DNA of 30,033 bases. Source: a virus. A model generated the notes under the pieces. It did not search any database, was not told the origin of the DNA, and saw only the letters and a list, made by a program, of their open reading frames with translations. Within the stretch, counting starts at the first letter, position 1; every line of letters starts with the position of its first letter. Location: IMG/VR virus record IMGVR_UViG_3300022937_000105, positions 1 to 30,033 of that record, one strand, 5' to 3'. Made by a program: the position numbers and the translations under genes. This document shows, one piece after another, positions 16,546 to 23,296 of this stretch.

Positions 16546-17204
16546 TGGCTACGAATTTTCCTACCAGTCTGGATAGTTTGACGAATCCGGCTGCTGGTGA
16601 CAGTTTGTCGTCGCCGTCGCATAGCGCGCAGCACGCGAATGTGAATGATGCTGTGGAAGCCCTTCAGGCGAAGGTAGGTGTGGATGGTTCCGCTGTCACG
16701 TCGTCGTTAGATTACAAGGTTGCCAACCAGGGTTTGACGTTGGTGAAGGCGCAGACGATTGGTAGCGGTGTGTCATCGGTGACCGTCACGGATGCGTTCT
16801 CATCGACGTTTGATAACTACCGCATCGTGTTCGACATTGACAGCGGTAGCACATCGTCCGGGTTGCAGTTTCTTTTAGGGTCTGCAACAACCGGTTACTA
16901 TTGGTTCGAACTGCAAATAACGACGGGTGGAACTATTGGCGGTACTGGTGGGAGTAATGACTCGTCTGCGAAGATAGGCACGGTGCGATCTTATGGCGGC
17001 GGCGGCGTTATGGAAGTTTTACAGCCCAACAAGGCACTTCGGACAAGTTTTGCGTGTATTGGCACAGACAAATCTGGTGACCCATTTCGTGACAGCCGTG
17101 GCTACAAGGCCGATACGACGGCGTACACATCGTTCACCATCCAGCCCAACGTGGGAACTATGACGGGTGGGAAGATCAGAGTTTATGGGTACAACGATGG
17201 CTGA
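16545..17204 (+). CDS. Tail fibre / receptor-binding protein, paralogue 3
   Basis: A 219-aa product with the same N-terminus as fibres 1 and 2 (ATNFPTSLDSLTNPAAGD, AQHANVNDAVEALQAKVG). Its C-terminus is unrelated to theirs: GLTLVKAQTIGSGVSSV, DAFSSTFDNYRIVFDIDSG, a Gly/Ser-rich middle, then TSFTIQPNVGTMTGGKIRV and YGYNDG. This is a beta-sandwich-like tip of a kind common in environmental phage fibres. ATG 16545 overlaps the chaperone stop (TGATG); a GTG three bases earlier is ignored because the paralogue alignment starts at ATG. A different tip suggests different receptor specificity. Confidence 0.74.
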   Translation: MATNFPTSLDSLTNPAAGDSLSSPSHSAQHANVNDAVEALQAKVGVDGSAVTSSLDYKVANQGLTLVKAQTIGSGVSSVTVTDAFSSTFDNYRIVFDIDSGSTSSGLQFLLGSATTGYYWFELQITTGGTIGGTGGSNDSSAKIGTVRSYGGGGVMEVLQPNKALRTSFACIGTDKSGDPFRDSRGYKADTTAYTSFTIQPNVGTMTGGKIRVYGYNDG

Positions 17205-17364
17205 GTATTGGACACGCGACGAACTAGTAGCCCTGTACCCTGACGGCACCGTGTCGGTGCAGGTCGATGACGACGTACGTCCGATGACGACCGACGAATG
17301 GTCAGCATGGATCGACGGCCAAGTCGGCATGGAGAAAACCGTGGACGGTGAGGGAGCCATCTAA
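17197..17364 (+). CDS. 55-aa small protein paired with fibre 3, unknown
   Basis: ATG 17197 overlaps the end of fibre 3 by 8 bases, and its TAA overlaps the next ATG (TAATG). The protein MAEYWTRDELVALYPDG, TVSVQVDDDVRPMTTDEW, SAWIDGQVGMEK is acidic and Trp-rich. The MTTDEWSAWIDGQ end is somewhat like the Trp/Tyr-rich helix of the chaperone at 16303, but I cannot show homology. Position as the third member of a fibre/small-gene pattern suggests a helper role. In-frame upstream starts (ATG 17167) would lie deeper inside the fibre gene and are less likely. Confidence 0.58.
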   Translation: MAEYWTRDELVALYPDGTVSVQVDDDVRPMTTDEWSAWIDGQVGMEKTVDGEGAI

Positions 17365-18227
17365 TGGCACGCCTCTACGAATCCTCCACCGACTACGAAG
17401 AACACATCACCTACGCCGGTGCGACCATCGCCGACGACTACGACAACCCCGACTACCTATACGACCGGGAACAACTCGCATACGACGGCGGCACCACCGA
17501 CATCCAAGGCGGCTACTCGTCCACCGCAATCACCTACGCCAGCGCAGTCAACGGATACAACGGTTCCAAAACTGTCACCTCGACAGCAACAGGCACAGGC
17601 ACAGGTGCAGGAACCGGCACCGAAGTAGTTGTCAAACTCCGCACCGCCACAGGAACCGGAACAGGCACCTCAACAAACGTACGAGTCATCGTCAGGTTCC
17701 GCACCGCCACAGGCACAGGAACAGGCACCAGCCTCAACGCGATCCTGCACGAACATTTACGCACCGGCACAGGTGCAGGATCAGCAACTACCGGCGACCA
17801 AGCAACCGGCCTCCACATTCATCCACGCACCGGCACAGGATCTGGCACCGGCACAGCGGCGACCACATCACGCCGCCTCTACCGACGCCTCGCCACCGGC
17901 ACCGGCACAGGAACCAGCAACGTCGAATACGTCCGTCTCTACCTGTTCCGCACACCCACCGACAACCAGGTGGATTTCACCGGCAGCGACTACTACCACG
18001 GCAACATGATCCCCGCCAACCGGCTGATCTGGCAGCTGTACCGGCATTACACCCCCGGCCCACGCGGACGTAACGTGTGGAAACTTACTGACGGCACCTA
18101 CACCGAGAACCAGCCACCAGACGATACCGATATCGATATCATCTACCTCGGCGGTCACGACCATCATGTTGACGAGACAGAACGCGCAGCGTTGATCGCA
18201 GCAGGCTACGGCGACTACGTCAACTAA
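17364..18227 (+). CDS. Thr-Gly repeat fibre-like protein
   Basis: In this 287-aa protein, residues 74-196 are six tandem units of 19-22 aa. Each unit starts with alternating Thr-Gly (TATGTGTGTS and variants), continues with a beta-type stretch (NVRVIVRFR, EVVVKLR) and ends mainly in Arg. Such regular units suggest a beta-solenoid or extended fibre shaft. The N-terminus (RLYESSTDYEEHITYAGATI) and C-terminus (~197-287; DNQVDFTGSDYYHGNMIPANR, IIYLGGHDHHVDETERAALI) are unique and non-repetitive. The His/Asp-rich GGHDHHVDETE could bind metal. Codons are strongly C/A-ending, unlike the T/G-rich gene just before it, suggesting a different origin. A structural role is inferred from location and repeats. 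Confidence 0.65.
   Translation: MARLYESSTDYEEHITYAGATIADDYDNPDYLYDREQLAYDGGTTDIQGGYSSTAITYASAVNGYNGSKTVTSTATGTGTGAGTGTEVVVKLRTATGTGTGTSTNVRVIVRFRTATGTGTGTSLNAILHEHLRTGTGAGSATTGDQATGLHIHPRTGTGSGTGTAATTSRRLYRRLATGTGTGTSNVEYVRLYLFRTPTDNQVDFTGSDYYHGNMIPANRLIWQLYRHYTPGPRGRNVWKLTDGTYTENQPPDDTDIDIIYLGGHDHHVDETERAALIAAGYGDYVN
17583..17951 (+). repeat. Six tandem ~60-bp coding repeats (Thr-Gly units)
   Basis: Units start at codons 74, 94, 114, 134, 156 and 178 of the 17364 gene, i.e. 60, 60, 60, 66, 66 and 57 bases. The 5' part of each (ACMGSMACAGG-like) is highly similar at the DNA level, for example GCACCGCCACAGGAACCGG at 17641 and GCACCGCCACAGGCACAGG at 17701. The DNA repeats could allow unit gain or loss by recombination or slippage. 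Confidence 0.85.
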
Positions 18228-18237
18228 ACTGTTCCAC

Positions 18238-18504
18238 ATGAAACATCGTGAAACCCACCCTGGTCTTGACGTTGACGGCTGTTTCGGTTGCAGGATCGCA
18301 GGGGTCGCGTTCTCCGCGTCCTCGATGCCGTCCCGTAAGATCGCCAGTAACGACATTGATGCGACGGAGCGTCGCTGGTCGAAAGACATGGACGCATACA
18401 AACGGTTGAAACAGGACGGTTTACAGCCCGCAAAGATTGACGGTGCTGCCGAGATCGAGAAGAAGGCCGATCATCCGTCACAGGTCGTTACAGGCATCTT
18501 GTAG
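18238..18504 (+). CDS. Conserved phage hypothetical protein with CxxC (88 aa)
   Basis: ATG 18238 lies 10 bases after the previous stop. The N-terminus HPGLDVDGCFGCRIAGVAF contains a single CxxC; the rest is helical and charged (ATERRWSKDMDAYKRLKQDG, LQPAKIDGAAEIEKKA). I recall the combination of a DVxGCFGCK-type start and a KDxDAYKRLxxDGLQP middle as a recurring small phage protein near structural genes, with no assigned function. One CxxC alone cannot make a full zinc site, so dimerisation or a redox role is possible. It ends just before the third promoter, and may close the fibre-module transcript. Confidence 0.6.
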   Translation: MKHRETHPGLDVDGCFGCRIAGVAFSASSMPSRKIASNDIDATERRWSKDMDAYKRLKQDGLQPAKIDGAAEIEKKADHPSQVVTGIL

Positions 18505-18510
18505 TACAAT
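18495..18510 (+). promoter_or_regulatory. Promoter candidate giving a leaderless mRNA
   Basis: CATCTTGTAGTACAAT matches 14 of 16 bases of the capsid-unit element at 12691. The -10 hexamer TACAAT is at 18505-18510, and the next gene's ATG is at 18517, six bases later, where transcription would be expected to begin. Almost no Shine-Dalgarno is present (only AGG at 18511-18513). Leaderless translation is common in Actinobacteria. It overlaps the last codons of the 18238 gene. Confidence 0.55.
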
Positions 18511-18516
18511 AGGCGC

Positions 18517-18774
18517 ATGGCTGTGTACCGTGGCAAGCAGGTTGAGTTGAACTCGCCTCGCCGTATCCGCAAGGGTGAACCGGGCTACGGCCGTAAGAAA
18601 TCTGTCGTCTATGTGAAGGACGGCGCGAACGTGAAACGGGTGACGTTCGGTGATCCGAACATGAAGATCAAGAAACAAGATCCTGCCCGCCGTAAGAACT
18701 TTCGTGCCCGTCATAACTGTGACACTCCTGGCCCGAAAACGAAGGCACGTTACTGGTCGTGCAAGGCGTGGTGA
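18517..18774 (+). CDS. Basic conserved phage protein (85 aa)
   Basis: The protein reads MAVYRGKQVELNSPRRIRKG, KKSVVYVKDGANVKRVTFGD, PNMKIKKQDPARRKNFRARH, then NCDTPGPKTKARYWSCKAW. I recognise this FGDPNMxIKxxDPxRRKxFRARHNCDxPGPKxKARYWSCKxW pattern from marine and actinobacterial phages. There it occurs as a stand-alone protein or as a C-terminal appendage of capsid-region proteins; the function is not established. The conserved H, two C and W near the end may bind a metal. It is strongly basic and may contact DNA or the capsid interior. It is predicted to be translated from a leaderless transcript (see 18495) and begins a trio of tiny Lys/Arg-rich genes. Confidence 0.72.
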   Translation: MAVYRGKQVELNSPRRIRKGEPGYGRKKSVVYVKDGANVKRVTFGDPNMKIKKQDPARRKNFRARHNCDTPGPKTKARYWSCKAW

Positions 18775-18778
18775 GCTG

Positions 18779-18946
18779 ATGCCGGCGAAGAAGAAAGCGT
18801 TCTGGGATACGAAGAACCCGAAGAAGAAGTCGTCGTCGTTGTCGCCTGCTCAGAAACGTGCTGCGAAGGCGCGTGCGAAGAAGGCGGGTCGCCCGTATCC
18901 GAACCTTGTCGATAACGCCGCTATGGCGAGAAAGAAGAAGAAGTGA
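18779..18946 (+). CDS. Lys-rich small phage protein (55 aa)
   Basis: ATG 18779 is four bases after the preceding stop. The sequence MPAKKKAFWDTKNPKKKSSS, LSPAQKRAAKARAKKAG, RPYPNLVDNAAMARKKKK is over one third Lys/Arg. The LSPAQKxxAKARAKKAGRPYPNLVDN block is a motif I recall from many short phage proteins of unknown role located near capsid or connector genes. The C-terminus is helical and basic, suggesting binding to DNA or to an acidic protein surface. It is inferred to be a virion or assembly component. Confidence 0.62.
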   Translation: MPAKKKAFWDTKNPKKKSSSLSPAQKRAAKARAKKAGRPYPNLVDNAAMARKKKK

Positions 18947-18947
18947 C

Positions 18948-19088
18948 ATGGCTATGTACGGTGGCATGAAGTACAAGAAGGGCCGCAAGGGCGGTTCAAC
19001 CCAGTCAAATGGCCCCGGTTCGTGGTCGTTCGGCCCTGCTTTGTCCAGCGCAGAATCTAACTTCAAGGCGAAGAAGCGCAGGAAGTGA
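18948..19088 (+). CDS. Basic 46-aa protein, unknown
   Basis: The ATG is two bases after the previous stop. MAMYGGMKYKKGRKGGSTQS, NGPGSWSFGPALSSAESN, FKAKKRRK has basic ends around a neutral middle. Its TGA overlaps the GTG of the next gene (GTGA), showing tight packing of this trio. I do not recognise a family. Composition resembles the two preceding basic proteins, and a linked function is inferred. Confidence 0.52.
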   Translation: MAMYGGMKYKKGRKGGSTQSNGPGSWSFGPALSSAESNFKAKKRRK

Positions 19089-19966
19089 CGACCGCAGGCC
19101 AACTCATTGACCGCGTCTCTGGCGAACTGCTAGCGGGGACGGTCGAGGAACGCAACAAGCTTGCGTCCGGTATCGACGCTTCAGCCACGTCGATCACTTT
19201 GACGTACTCGTTGCAAGGTGTCCGCGAAGGCGGTGTCTTTGAGATCGGCCAAGAGTTGTTCTACGTTTGGACAACGAACAGCACATCGAAGACCGCTGTT
19301 GTGGAGCGCGGTTTCGGCGGCACTACTGCTTCAACGCATGATGCCGGTGCGATTGTGACGGTGAACCCACGGTTCCCTCGGCATCGGGTGATGAACCAGT
19401 TGAACGCCGATCTTGCTGATCTGTCGTCGCCGATGAACGGCCTGTTCCAAATGAAGACGTTGGATGTGAACTACAACGGCTCTGACCGTATGGTGAACCT
19501 GACGGACACCACCGACATCATCGATCTGTATGACGTGCGTCTCCGCTATCTGAGCGACGATTACCCGGTGATCCGTTCGGTGCGTTTGCTGCGTGACATG
19601 CCAACCTCAGATTTCGCGTCCGGTAACGTGCTGGTGTTTGATTCGCCTGTGCGTGCCGGGAGTGTCCGTGTGATCTATAAGGCACCGTACGGCCAGTTCT
19701 CGGCCGAGTCGGACACGGTCGCCTCGGTCGGTGGCACCGACACGTTGGATGATCTGTTGGCTATCGGAGCGCAGATGCGTCTTGTTGCCCCGCGTGAGGT
19801 GAAACGGAACTTCACCGAGTCGCAGGGTGACACTCGTCGTGCGGAAGAAGTGCCGTCTGGTGCGGTTGCTAACTCGATGATTCAGTTGCAGCGTTTGCGT
19901 CGTGACCGCATCCAAGCCGAGGCGGCACGGTTGAACCGTCAACACCCGATCCGTATTCGGAAGTAG
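19085..19966 (+). CDS. Head-tail connector / tail adaptor candidate
   Basis: A 293-aa product starting at GTG 19085, overlapping the upstream stop (GTGA). The N-terminus TTAGQLIDRVSGELL is helical. Residues ~30-98 form a beta domain (SITLTYSLQGVREGGVFEIG, QELFYVW, VVERGFGGTTASTHDAGAIV) of a kind seen repeatedly in phage tail proteins. The N-terminus of the fibre at 21818 has a similar motif (SRGADGTTDVSHADN). The middle is beta-rich, and the C-terminus is a basic helix (MIQLQRLRRDRIQAEAARL, then NRQHPIRIRK). Sitting after small head-region genes and before the propeller-like tail protein, it fits an adaptor or neck protein. A specific family assignment is not possible by eye. Confidence 0.55.
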   Translation: MTTAGQLIDRVSGELLAGTVEERNKLASGIDASATSITLTYSLQGVREGGVFEIGQELFYVWTTNSTSKTAVVERGFGGTTASTHDAGAIVTVNPRFPRHRVMNQLNADLADLSSPMNGLFQMKTLDVNYNGSDRMVNLTDTTDIIDLYDVRLRYLSDDYPVIRSVRLLRDMPTSDFASGNVLVFDSPVRAGSVRVIYKAPYGQFSAESDTVASVGGTDTLDDLLAIGAQMRLVAPREVKRNFTESQGDTRRAEEVPSGAVANSMIQLQRLRRDRIQAEAARLNRQHPIRIRK

Positions 19967-19972
19967 GCGGCT

Positions 19973-21814
19973 ATGTCGCTGACCACGTTCACCACCGCTT
20001 ATACGGGTGGCCCGACGTTTTACACAGGTAACCCTGGTAACTCGGATCTGGTGCCGGACATTTTCCCGGTTGCTATTGCGGGTCGTGCGTACGCTTTAGA
20101 TATGGCGTCTGGCAGGTATGCCCGCACGTTTGAGGCGCGTCTGCGTGAGTCCAGCGACTTCTCTGATATTCCTGGTGAGGCTGCGATCAACCCGCAGGGG
20201 TTGTGGCGTCGAGGCCAGTCGTCGTGGCATTTCGGTATGAATCAGCCGTATGGTGATTTGCCGGATTCGTTCCCGCAACGGTTCTATCAGTCGTTGGGTG
20301 TGGACGTGTGGACAGACGGCGAAGTGTCGTTGTTGAAGAACACGTTCCTCGCGCAGACACATACCGGCACGAACATGTATCTAGAGCTGGCTGGCGGGGA
20401 ACTGTGGTACACGGACGGCAGCAACATCTATTACACCGACGACCCGTTCGCCGGCACCCCTACCGCGATTTCGTTGGGTGCGACAGTCCGGCATACCACT
20501 TCTGACGGCGTCAACGTGTACGCCACGGTTGCCGGCACGGGAGCGACACAAGGTTTGTTGAAGGTGTCATCTGCGACGCATACGTCATCGGTTGCCAGTT
20601 ACGGACATGAGTACGGTGTGGTCGAGTTTGTGAAAGGCCGGCTGTTTGTCGGCGGAAACTCCACGAACGAACTGTGGGTTGACCCGACTGGGAACAGCCC
20701 GCCCGCCGACTACGACTCTTTCCCTGACGATCTCCGCTGGGTTGATTTCGCTGCCGGCCAGAACGCGATCTACTGTGCCGCGAACATCGGCGACAAAGCC
20801 CTCATCTACAAAATCACTATCGCGTCTGACGGCACTCTCGACACGCCTGTCGTCGCAGCAGAACTACCTAAGGGCGAAACGATCTACTCGATGTCCGCAT
20901 ACCTCGGGTATGTGCTGATCGGCACGAACGAAGGACTTCGGTACGCGACATCTGACACGCAAGCGAACCTGGTGCTTGGCCCGACAATCCCGTCGCCGAA
21001 CCCGATTCTGTGCGCCCACGGCTACGACCAGTATGTTTGGGTGGGGGTCACCGATTACACCAGCGAGTACACCGGCACCGGACGTGTTGATCTTGGTCAG
21101 CTCGTAGATGCCGGTCTTCCCGCGCACGCACCCGATCTGATGTATGCCGGTCAGGGCGACGTGCTGTCAATCATCACGTTCAACGGTCGCCGGCTGTTCA
21201 CCGTGTCAGGCGTCGGCATTGTTGCCGAACATGCGAGCGAACTGATGCCATCCGGTTACATCGATACGGGTGTGTGGCGGTGGGGTATCCCCGACAACAA
21301 ATTCTTGGCGTTCTTCGACCTTGACTTTGAACCGTTGAAAGGCACCATCGAAGCCGAATTTGAGTTCGATTCCGGCACACGCACCTCGTTGGGCACAGCG
21401 AACCGTCAAGGCACCACCTCGTTCACAATGACAGGTGTTGACGATTCGTTCCGTGAGGCGCGTTTCATTGTGACGTTGAACCGTGACGCCGATACCGCGT
21501 CTGAAGGGCCGGTGTTGTGGCGTTGGCAAGCCCGCGCTGTGCCTGCCCCGACACGGTCAGAACTGTTCCAAATCCCGATCCTGTTGCACTCCCGGTTGTA
21601 TTGGAAACACCGCGAATACTTCTTCGATGTGGATAACGAACTGGAGTTCTTGCGTGGCCTTATCCACAACCCTCGGATTGTTACGTTTCAGGAAGGCCCA
21701 CGCACCTACAAGGTGATTGCTGAGAGTGTAGAATGGGTTCCTGTAGATTCGCCGAATGACAGTTATGTGTTCGATGGCACCGCCACCGTCACGTTACGGT
21801 CGCTAGTGGAGTAA
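19973..21814 (+). CDS. Propeller-like tail (nozzle/minor tail) protein
   Basis: A 613-aa, mostly beta protein. Residues ~85-400 show repeated short strands separated by turns (LWYTDGSNIYYTDDP, NVYATVAGTGATQGLL, GRLFVGGNSTNELWVDP, QYVWVGVTDYTSEYTG), suggesting a beta propeller. The C-terminal ~170 residues (IEAEFEFDSGTRTSLG, LLHSRLYWKHREYFF, TYKVIAESVEWVPVD, DGTATVTLRSL) resemble the beta domains at the end of minor tail proteins. In a short-tailed phage, a large propeller protein after the adaptor would be the nozzle at the tail tip; in a siphovirus it would be a distal minor tail protein. It starts six bases after the upstream stop. The tail assignment is fairly sure, the exact role less so. 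Confidence 0.65.
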   Translation: MSLTTFTTAYTGGPTFYTGNPGNSDLVPDIFPVAIAGRAYALDMASGRYARTFEARLRESSDFSDIPGEAAINPQGLWRRGQSSWHFGMNQPYGDLPDSFPQRFYQSLGVDVWTDGEVSLLKNTFLAQTHTGTNMYLELAGGELWYTDGSNIYYTDDPFAGTPTAISLGATVRHTTSDGVNVYATVAGTGATQGLLKVSSATHTSSVASYGHEYGVVEFVKGRLFVGGNSTNELWVDPTGNSPPADYDSFPDDLRWVDFAAGQNAIYCAANIGDKALIYKITIASDGTLDTPVVAAELPKGETIYSMSAYLGYVLIGTNEGLRYATSDTQANLVLGPTIPSPNPILCAHGYDQYVWVGVTDYTSEYTGTGRVDLGQLVDAGLPAHAPDLMYAGQGDVLSIITFNGRRLFTVSGVGIVAEHASELMPSGYIDTGVWRWGIPDNKFLAFFDLDFEPLKGTIEAEFEFDSGTRTSLGTANRQGTTSFTMTGVDDSFREARFIVTLNRDADTASEGPVLWRWQARAVPAPTRSELFQIPILLHSRLYWKHREYFFDVDNELEFLRGLIHNPRIVTFQEGPRTYKVIAESVEWVPVDSPNDSYVFDGTATVTLRSLVE

Positions 21815-21817
21815 ACG

Positions 21818-23296
21818 ATGGCTAAGACCCGCAGAGCATATGAAGGCGCAGGCGCGTCAACGACGTTGGACGGCGATTTCGTTGCCGGTGCTACGAATTT
21901 GACGGTTGCTGCTGCTACCGGCTGGCCGTACGGTTCTGACCCGTTCTTCATTGTTGTTGAGCCGGGAACGGCGAACGAGGAAAAGATTCTCGTTACCCGC
22001 ACTAACTCAGGTGATTTGTCTTTGTCGGTGTCTGGTTCGCGTGGCGCGGACGGCACGACAGATGTGAGTCATGCTGATAATTCAACTGTGTATCCGGTGT
22101 TCACCGCTGCTGACGCTGATGAGGCGAACGAACTGGCGTCGACGTGGACAACGAAGGGCGACATTGTTACGCATGGCGCATCCACGTTTGAGCGTTTGGC
22201 TGTCGGCACCGATGGCTACGTTTTGACTGCCGATTCTGCTGCTTCTGGCGGTTTGGCGTGGGGTTTGGTGGATGACGCTATCGCGGACGGGGCGATCACG
22301 GCAGCGAAGATCGCTACTGGTGCTGTCGGAACTTCTGAACTTGCTGATGATGCGGTCACGAACGAGAAGATTGGTGTTGGCGCGGTTGGCACAACGGAAC
22401 TTGCTGATGATGCGGTCACGAACGAGAAGATAGGTGTTGGCGCGGTTGGCACAACGGAACTTGCTGCTGACGCGGTCAATGGCGACAAGATCGCTGATGA
22501 TGCGATCGGTAGCGAACACATCGCCTCTGGCGCAGTCGGCACCGCAGAGATAGCGACCGGGGCGGTCGGTAGCGACGAGATTGGTACTGACGCGGTTAGC
22601 ACAGACAAAATCGCTGACAATGCGGTTACTTATGCGAAACTTGAAAACGCTGCTGGGCATACCGTGTTGGCGCGTGTCGGCGGGACGGCTGGTGATCTAT
22701 CAGAAATTGTTGCGGGTACGAACAGCGTTCTGCGGAGGGACGGGACAGGCAACTTAGCGTTCGGCACAATCGACGGCGGTCACATCGCTAACAATTCTAT
22801 TGACTCCGGTCATTACGTTGACGGCTCAATCGACCGGGAGCATCTCGCAGCCGACATTGTCAATGGCGACAAGATTGCTGACAACTCGATCAACTCTGAG
22901 CATTACGTTGACGGATCAATTGATGCCGAGCATCTGTCTAGCAACTCTGTGGAGACAGCAAAAATTGCCGACAACGCGGTCACTACAGACAAGCTGGCGT
23001 CTGGGCAGCGTTTGAAAACCGGATATCAGAACGTCACTTTGGACGGCCAAGGAGAAGCCAGCATCGCGCACGGTCTTGGTTCCGCAGCGTTGAGCAAACC
23101 TGTTTTCGTCAACACTTATGGGGAACAATCAAACAGCAACGACACGCTTCTCGTCGCTGTCGTCCATAGTGTTGATTCAAACTACATCAACATCCGCATG
23201 TATGAAACGGACGGCTCCACAACGAGCAACAGCGGGCACACCGTCAGCAGCGTCACAAGCGCGATCGCGGCTGTTAGTTGGATGATTATTTACTGA
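21818..23296 (+). CDS. Long tail fibre with tandem pentapeptide-like repeats
   Basis: This 492-aa fibre is in three parts. Residues ~1-110 are a tail-attachment-like beta domain (NLTVAAATGWPYGSDPFFIV, SGSRGADGTTDVSHAD). Residues ~150-395 are shaft repeats of the type GAVGTTELADDAVTNEKIG and SINSEHYVDGSIDAEHL, with a short interruption (HTVLARVGGTAGDLSEIVAG). The C-terminal ~100 residues are a beta tip (YQNVTLDGQGEASIAHGLG, NYINIRMYETDG, AIAAVSWMIIY). The DAVxxxKIxxxAVGxxEL repeats are known from many phage fibres. It starts three bases after the previous stop and overlaps the endolysin by TGATG. It is likely the main or a second host-recognition fibre, beside those at 14699-17204. Confidence 0.8.
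   Translation: MAKTRRAYEGAGASTTLDGDFVAGATNLTVAAATGWPYGSDPFFIVVEPGTANEEKILVTRTNSGDLSLSVSGSRGADGTTDVSHADNSTVYPVFTAADADEANELASTWTTKGDIVTHGASTFERLAVGTDGYVLTADSAASGGLAWGLVDDAIADGAITAAKIATGAVGTSELADDAVTNEKIGVGAVGTTELADDAVTNEKIGVGAVGTTELAADAVNGDKIADDAIGSEHIASGAVGTAEIATGAVGSDEIGTDAVSTDKIADNAVTYAKLENAAGHTVLARVGGTAGDLSEIVAGTNSVLRRDGTGNLAFGTIDGGHIANNSIDSGHYVDGSIDREHLAADIVNGDKIADNSINSEHYVDGSIDAEHLSSNSVETAKIADNAVTTDKLASGQRLKTGYQNVTLDGQGEASIAHGLGSAALSKPVFVNTYGEQSNSNDTLLVAVVHSVDSNYINIRMYETDGSTTSNSGHTVSSVTSAIAAVSWMIIY
22321..22465 (+). repeat. Near-perfect 60-bp direct repeats in the fibre gene
   Basis: The 60-base blocks beginning at 22321, 22381 and 22441 are copies. Positions 22341-22380 and 22401-22440 differ only at 22372/22432 (T/A), and 22381-22405 equals 22441-22465. 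The encoded unit is 20 aa (GTTELADDAVTNEKIGVGAV). Diverged units extend to about 22650, and a second repeat type spans about 22777-22999. The high identity indicates a recent duplication. Confidence 0.9.

Noticed and set aside
17348-18073. 241-aa + frame rich in His and Arg
   Set aside because: The HRHRHRNRH-type sequence is the shifted reading of the Thr-Gly repeats; the 17364 frame has sensible termini and start/stop overlaps.
18126-18141. GATATCGATATC palindrome
   Set aside because: It lies inside a coding run of Asp/Ile codons that explains it; there is no regulatory context.
22273-22999. Regular repeats considered as a CRISPR-like array
   Set aside because: The repeats are in frame, have no spacers, and encode the known fibre shaft type of units.
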